Assembly: GCF_029109325.1 (NCBI RefSeq)
Contig: NZ_JAQKQJ010000013.1
Coordinates: forward strand, 124,001 to 188,000
Source: Nodosilinea sp. PGN35
Lineage (GTDB): Bacteria > Cyanobacteriota > Cyanobacteriia > Phormidesmidales > Phormidesmidaceae
Direction: 5' to 3'
DNA: 64,000 bases
The notes beneath the pieces were generated by a model. That model saw only the letters and a program-made list of their open reading frames with translations, was not told the DNA's origin and ran no database searches. Position numbers and translations under genes: made by a program. Below, piece after piece: positions 7,604-16,246 of this stretch (the stretch's first letter is position 1; every line of letters starts with the position of its first letter).

Positions 7604-9379
7604 TCAGGCAATCTGACTGCTGACGCTGTAGAGCCAGGCTTCTGCCTGGGTTTGGTTGCGGCCTGAGTGCTTAGCCCGATACAGCGCCTGGTCAGCTTTG
7701 CTAATCAGGTCGTTGATGTGGGGCAGGGAGGTTACGGTACCGGGGTCTGGGCCAGCGGGCCAGCAGGACAACCCCACGCTGGCGGTGACAAAAAGGGGGC
7801 CGCTGCTGCTGTCAAAGGGAGTAGCCGCGACGACGCGGCGCAGCCGTTCGGCACCAATCCAGGCCTGGGCCTGATCGGTTTCGGGCATGAGCAGAATAAA
7901 TTCCTCGCCGCCGTAGCGGGCTAAAATATCGCTCTGCCGAAGATTGGCTTTAAGCCGTAGGGCAATGTCGCGCAGCACCGCGTCCCCCACCAAATGGCCG
8001 TAGGTGTCGTTGATGGCTTTGAAGTGGTCGATGTCGAGCATGAGCAGGGTCACGGGCCGATTAAACCGGCCCGATCGCGTAATTTCGTGACTGGCTATCT
8101 CCATGAAGTGGCGGCGATTGTACACATGGGTGAGGGAGTCGCGTATGGCCAATTCCTCCAGCGCTGCCTGGGCGGCTCTGATCTCGGTGATATCTTCCAC
8201 GGCCCCCTCGTAGAACTGAATGGTGTCAGTAGAGTCGGTGGTTTCCGCGCCCACTGCCCTGGCGATCACCCGCACCCACAGGTAGCGCCCGTCGGGCCGC
8301 AGCAGCTCAAGTTCGCAATCCTTTAGCGGGTTGGGCTGCTTGAGGTAGTCGCTCCAGGATAACGGCTGTCCCTGGTCAATTACCGGGCTGCTGGGCTGGA
8401 TGGGGCTGGCCGCTAAAAAGGCAGCTGTGTCGCTAAAACCAAAGATGGTCAGCAGGGCGGGGTTGGCGTCTAGGGGATAGCCTGCGGTGCTAAAGCGACA
8501 GAGACCGATAGGGACGTTGTGAATCAGGCTGCGGTAGTGGGCCGCTGAGGTTTTGAGACGGTCTTCCATGCGCCGAGCTTCGGTAATATCGCGCAGGTAG
8601 GTAACTAGGGCCGGGCGGTGCTCGATGCGATCGCCGCGCACATCGCCGTAGGCCAGGGCCGTTGCGTAAATTTCAACCGCCAGCTGCTGGCCCTGTTTGC
8701 CCAGCAGCTGTCCCTCCAGGGGGCCAGAGGTAGCCCCGAGGGGGCTCTGCCCTGGGGGGCAGGTGACCAACTCAGCCAGGGTTAGCTGTCCCAGGTCTTG
8801 ATGACTACAGCCCACCCACTGCATCAGGCGGGGATTGCCGTAGACGAGGCGATCGTCTTGGAAGACGGCCACGCCCACGTTGGCCTGCTCTACAATCGAG
8901 CGAAACAGCAGCAGCACGGCGTCGTTGCCCTGCTCCGACAGGGGGGTAAGGGCGATCGGCTCTAGACAACCTGGGTCTGTCTCTGCTGCGGTCGATGCTT
9001 GGGGTTGGGGCAGATTGAGGCTGTCTCGCAGAGCATTAGCGGCCTCCAGGTGGTGCAGGGCCAGTTCAAAGCTGTGCATGGCCTTGTAGGCCTGGGCGAG
9101 CTGCCGATGGCACTCATAGAGGGCGTTGAGGTTGTGCTGCTCTAGGGCAATGGCGATCGCCTGCTGAATCGATGCCACCGACAGCGTTGGCTGCCCCTGC
9201 CCCAAATGGGTATGGCCCAACCGCTGGAGCGCCAGCACCTCGGCCTGGGGATTGCAGCTGTGCTGGGCCAAACTCAGGGCATACTCAAAGGCTGTTAAGG
9301 CCTGGGCGTAGTCTCCCTGGGCCAAACAGTCTTCGCCGCTACTGAGCCAGCCAGCCACTGAGTTAGGGAATGGGGTCAT
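7604..9379 (-). CDS. Diguanylate cyclase with TPR-like and PAS domains
   Basis: A 591-residue soluble signalling protein. Residues about 10-115 look like TPR helices (GDYAQALTAFEYAL, HSFELALHHLEAA), then two PAS domains (about 150-260 and 280-400), then a GGDEF domain. The active site reads GGEEF (about 490-494). An RQSD sequence five residues before it matches the product-inhibition I-site, so active c-di-GMP synthesis with feedback is expected. There is no EAL domain and no membrane segment. I choose the ATG at 9379; starting at 9517 would overlap the upstream 91-residue gene on the same strand. The ligands of the PAS domains are unknown. Confidence 0.85.
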   Translation of the reverse strand: MTPFPNSVAGWLSSGEDCLAQGDYAQALTAFEYALSLAQHSCNPQAEVLALQRLGHTHLGQGQPTLSVASIQQAIAIALEQHNLNALYECHRQLAQAYKAMHSFELALHHLEAANALRDSLNLPQPQASTAAETDPGCLEPIALTPLSEQGNDAVLLLFRSIVEQANVGVAVFQDDRLVYGNPRLMQWVGCSHQDLGQLTLAELVTCPPGQSPLGATSGPLEGQLLGKQGQQLAVEIYATALAYGDVRGDRIEHRPALVTYLRDITEARRMEDRLKTSAAHYRSLIHNVPIGLCRFSTAGYPLDANPALLTIFGFSDTAAFLAASPIQPSSPVIDQGQPLSWSDYLKQPNPLKDCELELLRPDGRYLWVRVIARAVGAETTDSTDTIQFYEGAVEDITEIRAAQAALEELAIRDSLTHVYNRRHFMEIASHEITRSGRFNRPVTLLMLDIDHFKAINDTYGHLVGDAVLRDIALRLKANLRQSDILARYGGEEFILLMPETDQAQAWIGAERLRRVVAATPFDSSSGPLFVTASVGLSCWPAGPDPGTVTSLPHINDLISKADQALYRAKHSGRNQTQAEAWLYSVSSQIA

Positions 9380-9434
9380 AGCTGAGCAGAGGGCAAACGG
9401 ACAACCTGACGGTAGCGACAGGGCTGGGGTTGGA

Positions 9435-9710
9435 CTAAAATTCGCCAGTAACGCGCTTCTCAAACTCTTGTCGCACTGCCTCAACAATGCCCAGCGCCTC
9501 GGGATAAATGTCGGCATGGGACTCCTTCAGCCAGGCGATCAGACGGCTGAATTGGGCATTGCGCAATTCTAGATCGGCCTGAAAAATGGAAGCGGTCGCC
9601 ATCTGTTGAGCATAGCTGGGCGGGTGGCCCTGCTTAACAAACTGGGCCGTTAGGGCCACAAGGGCTTCTTTTCGAACATCGGGTTGACTAGAGGCGATCG
9701 GAAAGTCCAT
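9435..9710 (-). CDS. Conserved hypothetical protein (91 aa)
   Basis: A 91-residue, mainly helical, soluble protein with no motif I recognise. The sequence is well behaved, and its stop lies 55 bp before the chosen start of the GGDEF protein on the same strand, so the two are probably co-transcribed. The function may be linked to c-di-GMP signalling, but that rests only on position. Confidence 0.6.
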   Translation of the reverse strand: MDFPIASSQPDVRKEALVALTAQFVKQGHPPSYAQQMATASIFQADLELRNAQFSRLIAWLKESHADIYPEALGIVEAVRQEFEKRVTGEF

Positions 9711-10256
9711 GGTGCAATCTCTCCCTGGGTATAGATGCTCAGCAACGGTTCGTCAAATCCCAGGCTGAGCCTTGTGATTAGCATGCCCAACCCCCGGCTT
9801 AGCTCCTGGGTTGCAAACAAAAGTAACTCGCCCCCTGGGGGAGAACGGCTGCCGCCGCTGGTCGATGCCTGGGGGGCAAGTCTGAGGCGACGCCACGGGA
9901 GTGCACAATGCCCAAATCATGGCCCTGAGCGATCCCCGAGCGCCCCCTGAGTGCTCGATAGTGCTTTGAATTCTCTTCGGGTCTACCGCCGCATAACACA
10001 AACGGTTATTTTTTTTATTAAAATCCTGGTTTCGTGACCGTTCTACCCAGTTACAAAACTTCGTGAAAGGGCGGCGATCGGACGGCAGAGTTGAAGCAAA
10101 TCAAAAGTTTCTGAAGCCCGGCCAGATCTGCCCTTTAGCATGCGAAAAGACATGGCTGATGATTTTTTGGCCCTGGCAGTTAATTCGCATATTCCCGGTG
10201 CACGCCCCATCAGTTAGGTGCTGCATCGCTCGCAACATCTCCCTAGGAGAGTAGCC
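9711..10256. other. Divergent region upstream of ctaC
   Basis: 546 bp between a minus-strand gene and the cytochrome oxidase operon. An AT-rich tract at 10003-10024 may be part of a promoter. The ctaC ribosome-binding site is AGGAGAG just before 10257. No terminator or repeat stands out. Confidence 0.45.
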
Positions 10257-11252
10257 ATGAAACAAATTCCCGCCCCCTTTTGGACGCTGGTTCTCGGTAT
10301 CGCCGTCACCTTGATCAGTCTATGGGTGGGGCAAAATCACCATCTACTGCCGGTGCAGGCGTCGGAGCAGGCTCCCCTGGTGGATGACCTGTTTAACGTT
10401 ATGGTGACCATTGGTACGGCTCTGTTCATTGTGGTGCAGGGAGCAATTGTCTATTCGCTGATTCGCTTTCGGCAGCCGAAGGGCGATGATACTGACGGTC
10501 TGCCCATTGAGGGCAATTTGCCCCTTGAGGCGTTTTGGACGGCTATTCCTGCCGTGATCGTGGTGGGTTTAGGGTTGTACAGCGTCGTGGTGTTTCAAGA
10601 AATGGGTGGCTTTTCGCCCGGCGGCCACCACGGTCAGGGGGCCATGATGGCTATGGCTCCGCAGCCGTCGGTCATTGATGTCGCCCCCCTGATTGCCCAG
10701 ACCGAGGCTGGTGAAGACGTTTACTCTAAAACCCAGGTCTACGGCTTTGGTGCCAGCCCGCTTGTGCAAATGAACCAGCCCGACGTCACCGTGAACGTCA
10801 CGGGTATGCAGTACGCCTGGATCTTCCGCTACCCCGGCACCGGCATTACCGATGGGGAACTGCACATTCCGGTGGGTCAAGACGTCCAGCTCAAGATTGA
10901 GGCGCAAGATGTGATCCACTCCTTCTGGGTACCGCAGTTTCGCCTGAAGCAAGATGCCCTACCCGGGGAACCCGCTGAACTTCGCTTTGTCGCCACTCGC
11001 GAAGGCACCTACCCCGTGGTCTGTGCTGAACTCTGTGGCGCGTACCACGGCGGTATGCGCACCCAGGTGATCGTGCATTCTGCCGAAGACTACGCCGCCT
11101 GGGTAGCCAGCCGGGTGGCTGAAGCTGCGCCGACAACTGCCGTGGCCCAATCCGCTGTGGATGCTACCGATGCTGAATATTTGGCGAAAATCGCTCCAGA
11201 GCTGGCGAAAGCTTCGGTTCAGATCGCCCAATCTACCCCAACGCATCCCTAG
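10257..11252 (+). CDS. ctaC: Cytochrome c oxidase subunit II
   Basis: A 331-residue subunit II of aa3-type oxidase. Membrane helices lie at about 8-26, 48-68 and 96-113, followed by the cupredoxin domain. All CuA ligands are present: H221 and the C256-x3-C260-x3-H264-x2-M267 cluster in CAELCGAYHGGM. It takes electrons from cytochrome c6 or plastocyanin. The linker after the last helix carries a His/Met-rich patch (GGHHGQGAMMAMAP, residues 122-135). The ATG at 10257 has AGGAGAG in front, so I reject an earlier in-frame start at 10218. First gene of ctaC-ctaD-ctaE. Confidence 0.95.
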   Translation: MKQIPAPFWTLVLGIAVTLISLWVGQNHHLLPVQASEQAPLVDDLFNVMVTIGTALFIVVQGAIVYSLIRFRQPKGDDTDGLPIEGNLPLEAFWTAIPAVIVVGLGLYSVVVFQEMGGFSPGGHHGQGAMMAMAPQPSVIDVAPLIAQTEAGEDVYSKTQVYGFGASPLVQMNQPDVTVNVTGMQYAWIFRYPGTGITDGELHIPVGQDVQLKIEAQDVIHSFWVPQFRLKQDALPGEPAELRFVATREGTYPVVCAELCGAYHGGMRTQVIVHSAEDYAAWVASRVAEAAPTTAVAQSAVDATDAEYLAKIAPELAKASVQIAQSTPTHP

Positions 11253-11481
11253 CGCCAGTTTTCTTGGGTTTGTCCTGGACGATCTCGAGCTGGGTGACGC
11301 ATTGATGTGTGGGTGGGAGCGCTAGCCGCACTCAACAGTGTCACCCAAAGTATCAATTGATCTTGAGTTTCAGGCCGTTTACCACGGCTACTGGCCTGGA
11401 AGGCTTCTCAGTTTGTGGCTTGACAGTCCCTAGGTCGCTACGCTCCGCAGTTTTTTAATAGCCCTCATTAGCAAACTATCT

Positions 11482-13158
11482 ATGGCTCAAGCAGAAGTTT
11501 CGATGAAACCCACGGAGATCCAGGGTGGCCACGGCCATCCGGACAAGTGGAAGTGGTATGACTACTTCACCTTCAACGTCGATCACAAGGTAATCGGCAT
11601 TCAGTACCTGGTGACGTCGTTTTTGTTTTACCTGGTGGGCGGCTTTATGGCGGTGCTGATGCGCACCGAACTGGCGACCCCCGACTCCGATTTTCTCAGC
11701 CCCGAGCTCTACAACGCCTTTTTGACCAACCACGGCACGATCATGATCTTTTTGTGGATTGTGCCAGCGGCAATTGGGGGGTTTGGCAACTACCTGATTC
11801 CGCTGATGATTGGAGCGCGCGATATGGCGTTTCCTAAACTTAATGCCCTGGCTTTTTGGCTCAACCCTCCGGCGGGTTTGCTGCTGGCCGCGAGCTTCTT
11901 CTTTGGCGGCGGCGCTCAGTCGGGGTGGACCTCCTATCCGCCTCTAAGTGAGATTACCGCTAACCTGCCCCAAACTCTCTGGTGTTTAGCCCTGATTATG
12001 GTGGGTACCTCCTCAATTTTGGGATCGGTCAACTTTTTGGTCACCATCTGGAAGATGCGGGTGCCCAGCATGGCCTGGGATCAGATGCCGCTGTTTTGCT
12101 GGGCCATGGTCGCCACCTCGGTTTTGGCGCTGTTTGCCACGCCGGTTCTGGCTGCCGCGCTGATTTTGCTGATCTTTGACATCAACTTTGGCACCTCGTT
12201 TTTTAAGCCCGATGCGGGCGGCAATGTGGTGGTGTATCAGCACCTGTTTTGGTTTTACTCGCACCCGGCGGTGTACCTGATGATTTTGCCGATCTTCGGC
12301 ATTATGTCGGAGGTGATTCCGGTGCATGCTCGCAAGCCGATCTTTGGCTACAAGGCGATCGCCTACTCGTCGCTCACCATCTGCCTGGTGGGGCTGTTTG
12401 TGTGGGTGCACCACATGTTTACCAGCGGCACCGCCCCCTGGATGCGGATTTTCTTCACCATTTCAACGCTGATTGTGGCGGTGCCCACGGGCATTAAGAT
12501 CTTTAGCTGGACGGCGACGTTGTGGGGCGGCAAGATTCGCTACACGACCGCCATGCTGTTTGCGGTGGGGCTGCTGTCGATGTTTGTGTTCGGCGGCCTC
12601 AGCGGTGTCACCCTGGGGGCCGCTCCCTTTGACATTCACGTCCACGATACTTACTACGTGGTGGGTCACTTTCACTACGTGCTGTTTGGCGGCTCGGTGT
12701 TTGGCATCTACGCCGGGATTTACCACTGGTTTCCCAAAATTACCGGGCGCATGCTGAATGAGCCTTTGGGCAAGGTGCATTTCGTGTTGACCTTCATCGG
12801 CACCCTGCTCACCTTTACCCCCATGCACAACCTTGGCATGCAGGGGATGCCCCGCCGGGTAGCGATGTACGATCCGCAGTTTGCCGATCTAAACCAGCTG
12901 GTGACGGTCGGTGCCTACATTCTGGCGGTGTCGGTGATTCCTTTCTATTTCAACGTGATCTGGAGCTGGATCAAAGGTGCCAAGGCTGGCCCCAACCCCT
13001 GGAACGCCATGACCATGGAGTGGACGACCGACTCGCCCCCGATTATTGAAAACTGGGAGGTGCTGCCAGTGCTCACCCATGGCCCCTACGCCTACGGCAT
13101 GGAGCAGGCCGACCAGGTTGGCCCGGCGGGCGAACCCCTGGCAACGCCGCGATCGTAG
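11482..13158 (+). CDS. ctaD: Cytochrome c oxidase subunit I
   Basis: A 558-residue catalytic subunit with about twelve membrane helices. Expected haem a, haem a3 and CuB ligands are visible: NHGTIMIF, YSHPAVYLMILP (with the His-Tyr cross-link site), VWVHHMF, and HDTYYVVGHFHYV near the C-terminal third. This is the aa3-type proton-pumping oxidase of cyanobacterial respiratory chains. It follows ctaC after 229 bp and precedes ctaE by 109 bp. No strong Shine-Dalgarno sequence lies before the ATG. Confidence 0.97.
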   Translation: MAQAEVSMKPTEIQGGHGHPDKWKWYDYFTFNVDHKVIGIQYLVTSFLFYLVGGFMAVLMRTELATPDSDFLSPELYNAFLTNHGTIMIFLWIVPAAIGGFGNYLIPLMIGARDMAFPKLNALAFWLNPPAGLLLAASFFFGGGAQSGWTSYPPLSEITANLPQTLWCLALIMVGTSSILGSVNFLVTIWKMRVPSMAWDQMPLFCWAMVATSVLALFATPVLAAALILLIFDINFGTSFFKPDAGGNVVVYQHLFWFYSHPAVYLMILPIFGIMSEVIPVHARKPIFGYKAIAYSSLTICLVGLFVWVHHMFTSGTAPWMRIFFTISTLIVAVPTGIKIFSWTATLWGGKIRYTTAMLFAVGLLSMFVFGGLSGVTLGAAPFDIHVHDTYYVVGHFHYVLFGGSVFGIYAGIYHWFPKITGRMLNEPLGKVHFVLTFIGTLLTFTPMHNLGMQGMPRRVAMYDPQFADLNQLVTVGAYILAVSVIPFYFNVIWSWIKGAKAGPNPWNAMTMEWTTDSPPIIENWEVLPVLTHGPYAYGMEQADQVGPAGEPLATPRS

Positions 13159-13267
13159 GGTGGTGTTGCCCATCGTTTACCTTGGATGCAGGCGCTATCG
13201 CTGGGCCAGGCTGCCACGGCGATCGCCCCTGTCTCCCCTCCTCTGCCCTTTATCCCGGTGATACCCT

Positions 13268-13879
13268 ATGCAAGGCGCAATTGACTCTACCCCTGCGGCC
13301 CCAGGCCATGAGGGGGCAGCCCACGAAGAGCACCAGGATTTGCGGGTGCTTGGCCTGATTACCTTTCTGGCCTCAGAATTCTTGATGTTTGCGGGCTTTT
13401 TTGCTGTCTTTCTCGTGTTTCGCGGCAGCCACGTGCAGTGGCCACCGGAGGAAACCGAGGTTGAGCTGCTGCTGCCGGCAGTTAACACGCTGATTCTGGT
13501 GTCGAGCAGCTGGGTGATTAACCTGGGTACCAAGGCGATTAAGAAAAACGATCTGGCGGGCATGCGCAAGTGGTTTGGCATTACCGCCGCCATGGGCGCA
13601 GTGTTTCTGGCCGGTCAGGTGTATGAGTACATGAACTTGGGCTACGGCCTCAAGACCAATCTGTTTAGCAACTGCTTTTACCTGACTACGGGCTTCCACG
13701 GAGCCCACGTGTTTATTGGGCTGGTGCTAATTTTGGGGGTGCTGTGGCGATCGCGCCGCGCCAACCACTACAGCGACATCACCCACACCGGCCCCGAGAT
13801 GGCCGAGATCTACTGGCACTTTGTGGACGTCGTGTGGATTGTGCTGTTTAGCCTAATCTACCTGCTGACGCTGATATAG
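13268..13879 (+). CDS. ctaE: Cytochrome c oxidase subunit III
   Basis: A 203-residue membrane protein of the COX3 family, with five hydrophobic segments and the conserved TTGFHGAHVFIGL and WHFVDVVWIVLF stretches. The short N-terminus (GHEGAAHEEHQDLRVLG) is the five-helix form typical of cyanobacteria. Last gene of the ctaCDE set; a strong hairpin follows 23 bp after the stop. Confidence 0.95.
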   Translation: MQGAIDSTPAAPGHEGAAHEEHQDLRVLGLITFLASEFLMFAGFFAVFLVFRGSHVQWPPEETEVELLLPAVNTLILVSSSWVINLGTKAIKKNDLAGMRKWFGITAAMGAVFLAGQVYEYMNLGYGLKTNLFSNCFYLTTGFHGAHVFIGLVLILGVLWRSRRANHYSDITHTGPEMAEIYWHFVDVVWIVLFSLIYLLTLI

Positions 13880-13902
13880 CGTTGATCATTTCCCCCCGCG
13901 CA

Positions 13903-13932
13903 GAACCCCGGTTTTTCCAACAACCGGGGTTC
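13903..13932. terminator. Hairpin between ctaE and the convergent ParR-like gene
   Basis: GAACCCCGGTT (13903-13913) and AACCGGGGTTC (13922-13932) form a perfect 11-bp stem with an 8-base loop. There is no long T run, so it may act as a bidirectional terminator or only protect the 3' end. Confidence 0.65.
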
Positions 13933-13997
13933 ATTTGATCTGTGCTGTGGCAACATACCCGATTGCCGCTGTACCAGGGGCAGCCCCAGGGCTGGGG

Positions 13998-14453
13998 CTA
14001 AAAATCATCGATCAAGCCGCTCAGACGAGATAAGATCGGGTCTTCGGGCACCGCTTCGATGGCGTTGGCCTCAGACAGCGCCTCTGGTGGCAGAGAAGAC
14101 ATTGGGGGTACCGCACCTGGGCCTGCCAGAGAGGCCACTTGGAGAGCCAGCTGCGCCAGTTGAGCTTCTACTCGCTCTAACCGATTTTTTTCTTGGGCAA
14201 AAAAACGCTGCTCTACGCTGAGCAGCTGGGCCTCAAGGCTTTCAATACGTCTGTCTGTAGGCGACAGTGGTTGACCAGAGTAGGGGTGGTTACTCAGTAA
14301 AAGCTGGTGGAGAGCTTCTTTGCAAAGGCTGCTAAACGTCAGGCCGGGCTGCCTAGCCAGTTCAGCTTTGACGGCAGCTAGTAAGCTCTGGTCTGGCTCA
14401 TTTCGACGAAAAAGAACCGGCTTTCTTGTCTGGCGTAACCACTTCAACACCAT
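13998..14453 (-). CDS. ParR-like ribbon-helix-helix protein
   Basis: About 151 residues. The N-terminus (KPVLFRRNEPDQSLLAAV, then LTFSSLCKEALHQLLL) has the strand-helix-helix pattern of ribbon-helix-helix DNA-binding proteins. A coiled coil follows (RIESLEAQLLSVEQRF and neighbours), and the protein ends in an acidic helix (ILSRLSGLIDDF). This is the layout of ParR adaptors, which bind the centromere with the N-terminus and the actin filament with the C-terminus. It is directly downstream of a ParM-like gene on the same strand. I use the ATG at 14453 rather than the GTG at 14489. The role is inferred from context and fold pattern. Confidence 0.6.
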   Translation of the reverse strand: MVLKWLRQTRKPVLFRRNEPDQSLLAAVKAELARQPGLTFSSLCKEALHQLLLSNHPYSGQPLSPTDRRIESLEAQLLSVEQRFFAQEKNRLERVEAQLAQLALQVASLAGPGAVPPMSSLPPEALSEANAIEAVPEDPILSRLSGLIDDF

Positions 14454-14595
14454 TGTTTTCGCTCTAAAATCACAATGCCACCCCTCCACAAACTCTTCCC
14501 AACCGATGCCCCAGCCGCACTAAAACAACTGTCTCAGCGAACACCATCAACCTGCGATCGGGAAGAGCTTAGAATTAACGCGCCAACAGAAAAGT

Positions 14596-15726
14596 TTAAG
14601 CGGCGGTACGGGCCGCGCGGGCCGACGCCATCTGGGCTTCTCCATAAATATACTGCCCCAGGGCGTTGGCCTGGCGGCAGGGCGTGGCGAGGTGGGCATT
14701 GATCTTGGCTTCTCTCAGCAGGCGCTGAATATCTTCCCAAAAGAACTCGCCGCCGCCACCGGTGAGAATAACATCGGTAACCCGCTCTGGCAGCCAGGCC
14801 AGCAGTCGGTTACACATCTCCCGCGAAAAATTTTCTTTGAGGTTGGGCAAAATATCGTCTAAGTTGGTGGGTTTGCTGGCTCCCCGAGGCCGGTAGAACC
14901 GCTGGCCCTGAGGCTGATTGACCGCCGCGATTAGCGCTAGAGATTGGCTGTCGGCCCCCTCAATGTGGGCGGCCACCTGCTCGTAAAACTGGCTCATGGC
15001 GAAGGCCTCACTTCTAGACACCCCACGGGCAAATCTGAAGTTGTCAACCATGATGCAGTCGGTGGTCTGATGCCCAATATCCACGATCGCAACCGGCAGC
15101 TTAGTGAAGTCAACGTCACTAGTTTTGTGATCTTGAACCTCATTCCAGAGAATGCTGCCGTACCCTTCGGGCATGACCCAAACCTTGTTGATTTGGATGG
15201 TGAGGGATTCACCGCGATAGCTCATCACGTGCGGCCCTAGCAGCAGACTCATCAGCTGCTCTTTCTCGCGCTCAAACTGATCTTGGGAATGGTAGGGCAG
15301 GCCCAAAACCACCGAAATCTCATCTTTCAGTTGGAAGTAGCCAACGCAGGCTAAAACCTTGACCAGGGCATCGTTGACCTTAGATTGACCGACCCCCAAG
15401 TTGGCCCCAAAGTCTTCTGCTAGCTGCCCCATGGCGTAGCCACTGCCCTGGTAAACCATCCAAATATCGGACAGAGGATCCGTTGCTCGGGCTTCAAATG
15501 CGCCGCCCTGCACCTGTTCCATGGACAAGTGCTTGACGTTGGCCGGAATGAAGACAACGCTACCGGGATCGCGGCTAATGGAGGTTTTTGTAGAGGTGCG
15601 CCCTAAATCAACACTGAGAATGGCTTTGGGCAACCCGTTATTTTCCCTAGGAGCTGCGGCATCGCCTGACGTTTTGATGGGCGATGTCTGGTTCATTGGT
15701 ATAGAAGCAGCTTGCGACATAGTCAT
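14596..15726 (-). CDS. ParM/StbA-like actin-family ATPase
   Basis: A 376-residue protein of the ParM/StbA actin-like group. Phosphate-1 loop: ILSVDLGRTSTKTSIS (residues 36-51). Phosphate-2 loop: VAIVDIGHQTTDCIMVD. Adenosine motif: DVILTGGGGEFFW. ParM proteins polymerise with ATP and push DNA apart in type II plasmid partition; chromosomal copies in cyanobacteria have no established job. AAGGG lies about ten bases before the ATG, and TATAAA on the minus strand (15768-15773) is a possible -10 box. The downstream ParR-like gene completes a parM-parR order. The first 30 residues look disordered. Confidence 0.78.
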   Translation of the reverse strand: MTMSQAASIPMNQTSPIKTSGDAAAPRENNGLPKAILSVDLGRTSTKTSISRDPGSVVFIPANVKHLSMEQVQGGAFEARATDPLSDIWMVYQGSGYAMGQLAEDFGANLGVGQSKVNDALVKVLACVGYFQLKDEISVVLGLPYHSQDQFEREKEQLMSLLLGPHVMSYRGESLTIQINKVWVMPEGYGSILWNEVQDHKTSDVDFTKLPVAIVDIGHQTTDCIMVDNFRFARGVSRSEAFAMSQFYEQVAAHIEGADSQSLALIAAVNQPQGQRFYRPRGASKPTNLDDILPNLKENFSREMCNRLLAWLPERVTDVILTGGGGEFFWEDIQRLLREAKINAHLATPCRQANALGQYIYGEAQMASARAARTAA

Positions 15727-16246
15727 CGGTTCTGAACCCTTTTTCGAGTATCACAAAAACCACCAACTTTATATCCCTGCAACATAACAAAGCCAAAGAT
15801 CTTTGCAGATCCTTGACGGGGATCAGGTTTTAGACTGGATGGCTAACTGTTCAAGACTCTTAAATCCACAAAGTGTTCCAAGAAAAAAAACTCCGTTTGC
15901 TCTCTGCACTTTGCCATTAGAATGGCAAGCATTTGCCTAGCGCTTTGACGATAGTTATTGCATCAGTATCGCTGTTCAGAATGGTTAAAAAAATCACATG
16001 GGTTCTCTGTTAAAGCCTATAATTCCTCCATTCTCCAGCTGTTTGGTGGGCCTGGGGTATCTCGTCGGCTGGTGAAACTATTGACGTTGTCAGCGTTACT
16101 CTTGATACCAGCCCGCCCCTTGGCAGGCGTTTCTTTTGGCCAGAGCGTTGCGCGATCCCACGCGATCGCATCTCCTGACCGCCGCCCCAGTCCAAAGCGA
16201 TGGATGCCCTGGTGTGGGCTTATTCAAGCCATTGTCACTGGCTGAT
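15727..16246. other. Region upstream of the ParM-like gene (candidate parC)
   Basis: 520 bp lacking a convincing gene; ORFs in it look like chance. It contains a perfect 8-2-8 palindrome (15911-15928) and several TTTGC words near it (15896, 15910, 15932, and TTTGA at 15944), unevenly spaced. Position fits a partition centromere or autoregulatory site, but the repeats are not regular enough to call. Confidence 0.35.
15911..15928. promoter_or_regulatory. Perfect palindrome upstream of the ParM-like gene
   Basis: TTGCCATT-AG-AATGGCAA is an exact inverted repeat with a 2-base centre, 185 bp before the ParM-like start. It is the size of a dimeric ribbon-helix-helix or helix-turn-helix operator. 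Confidence 0.5.
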
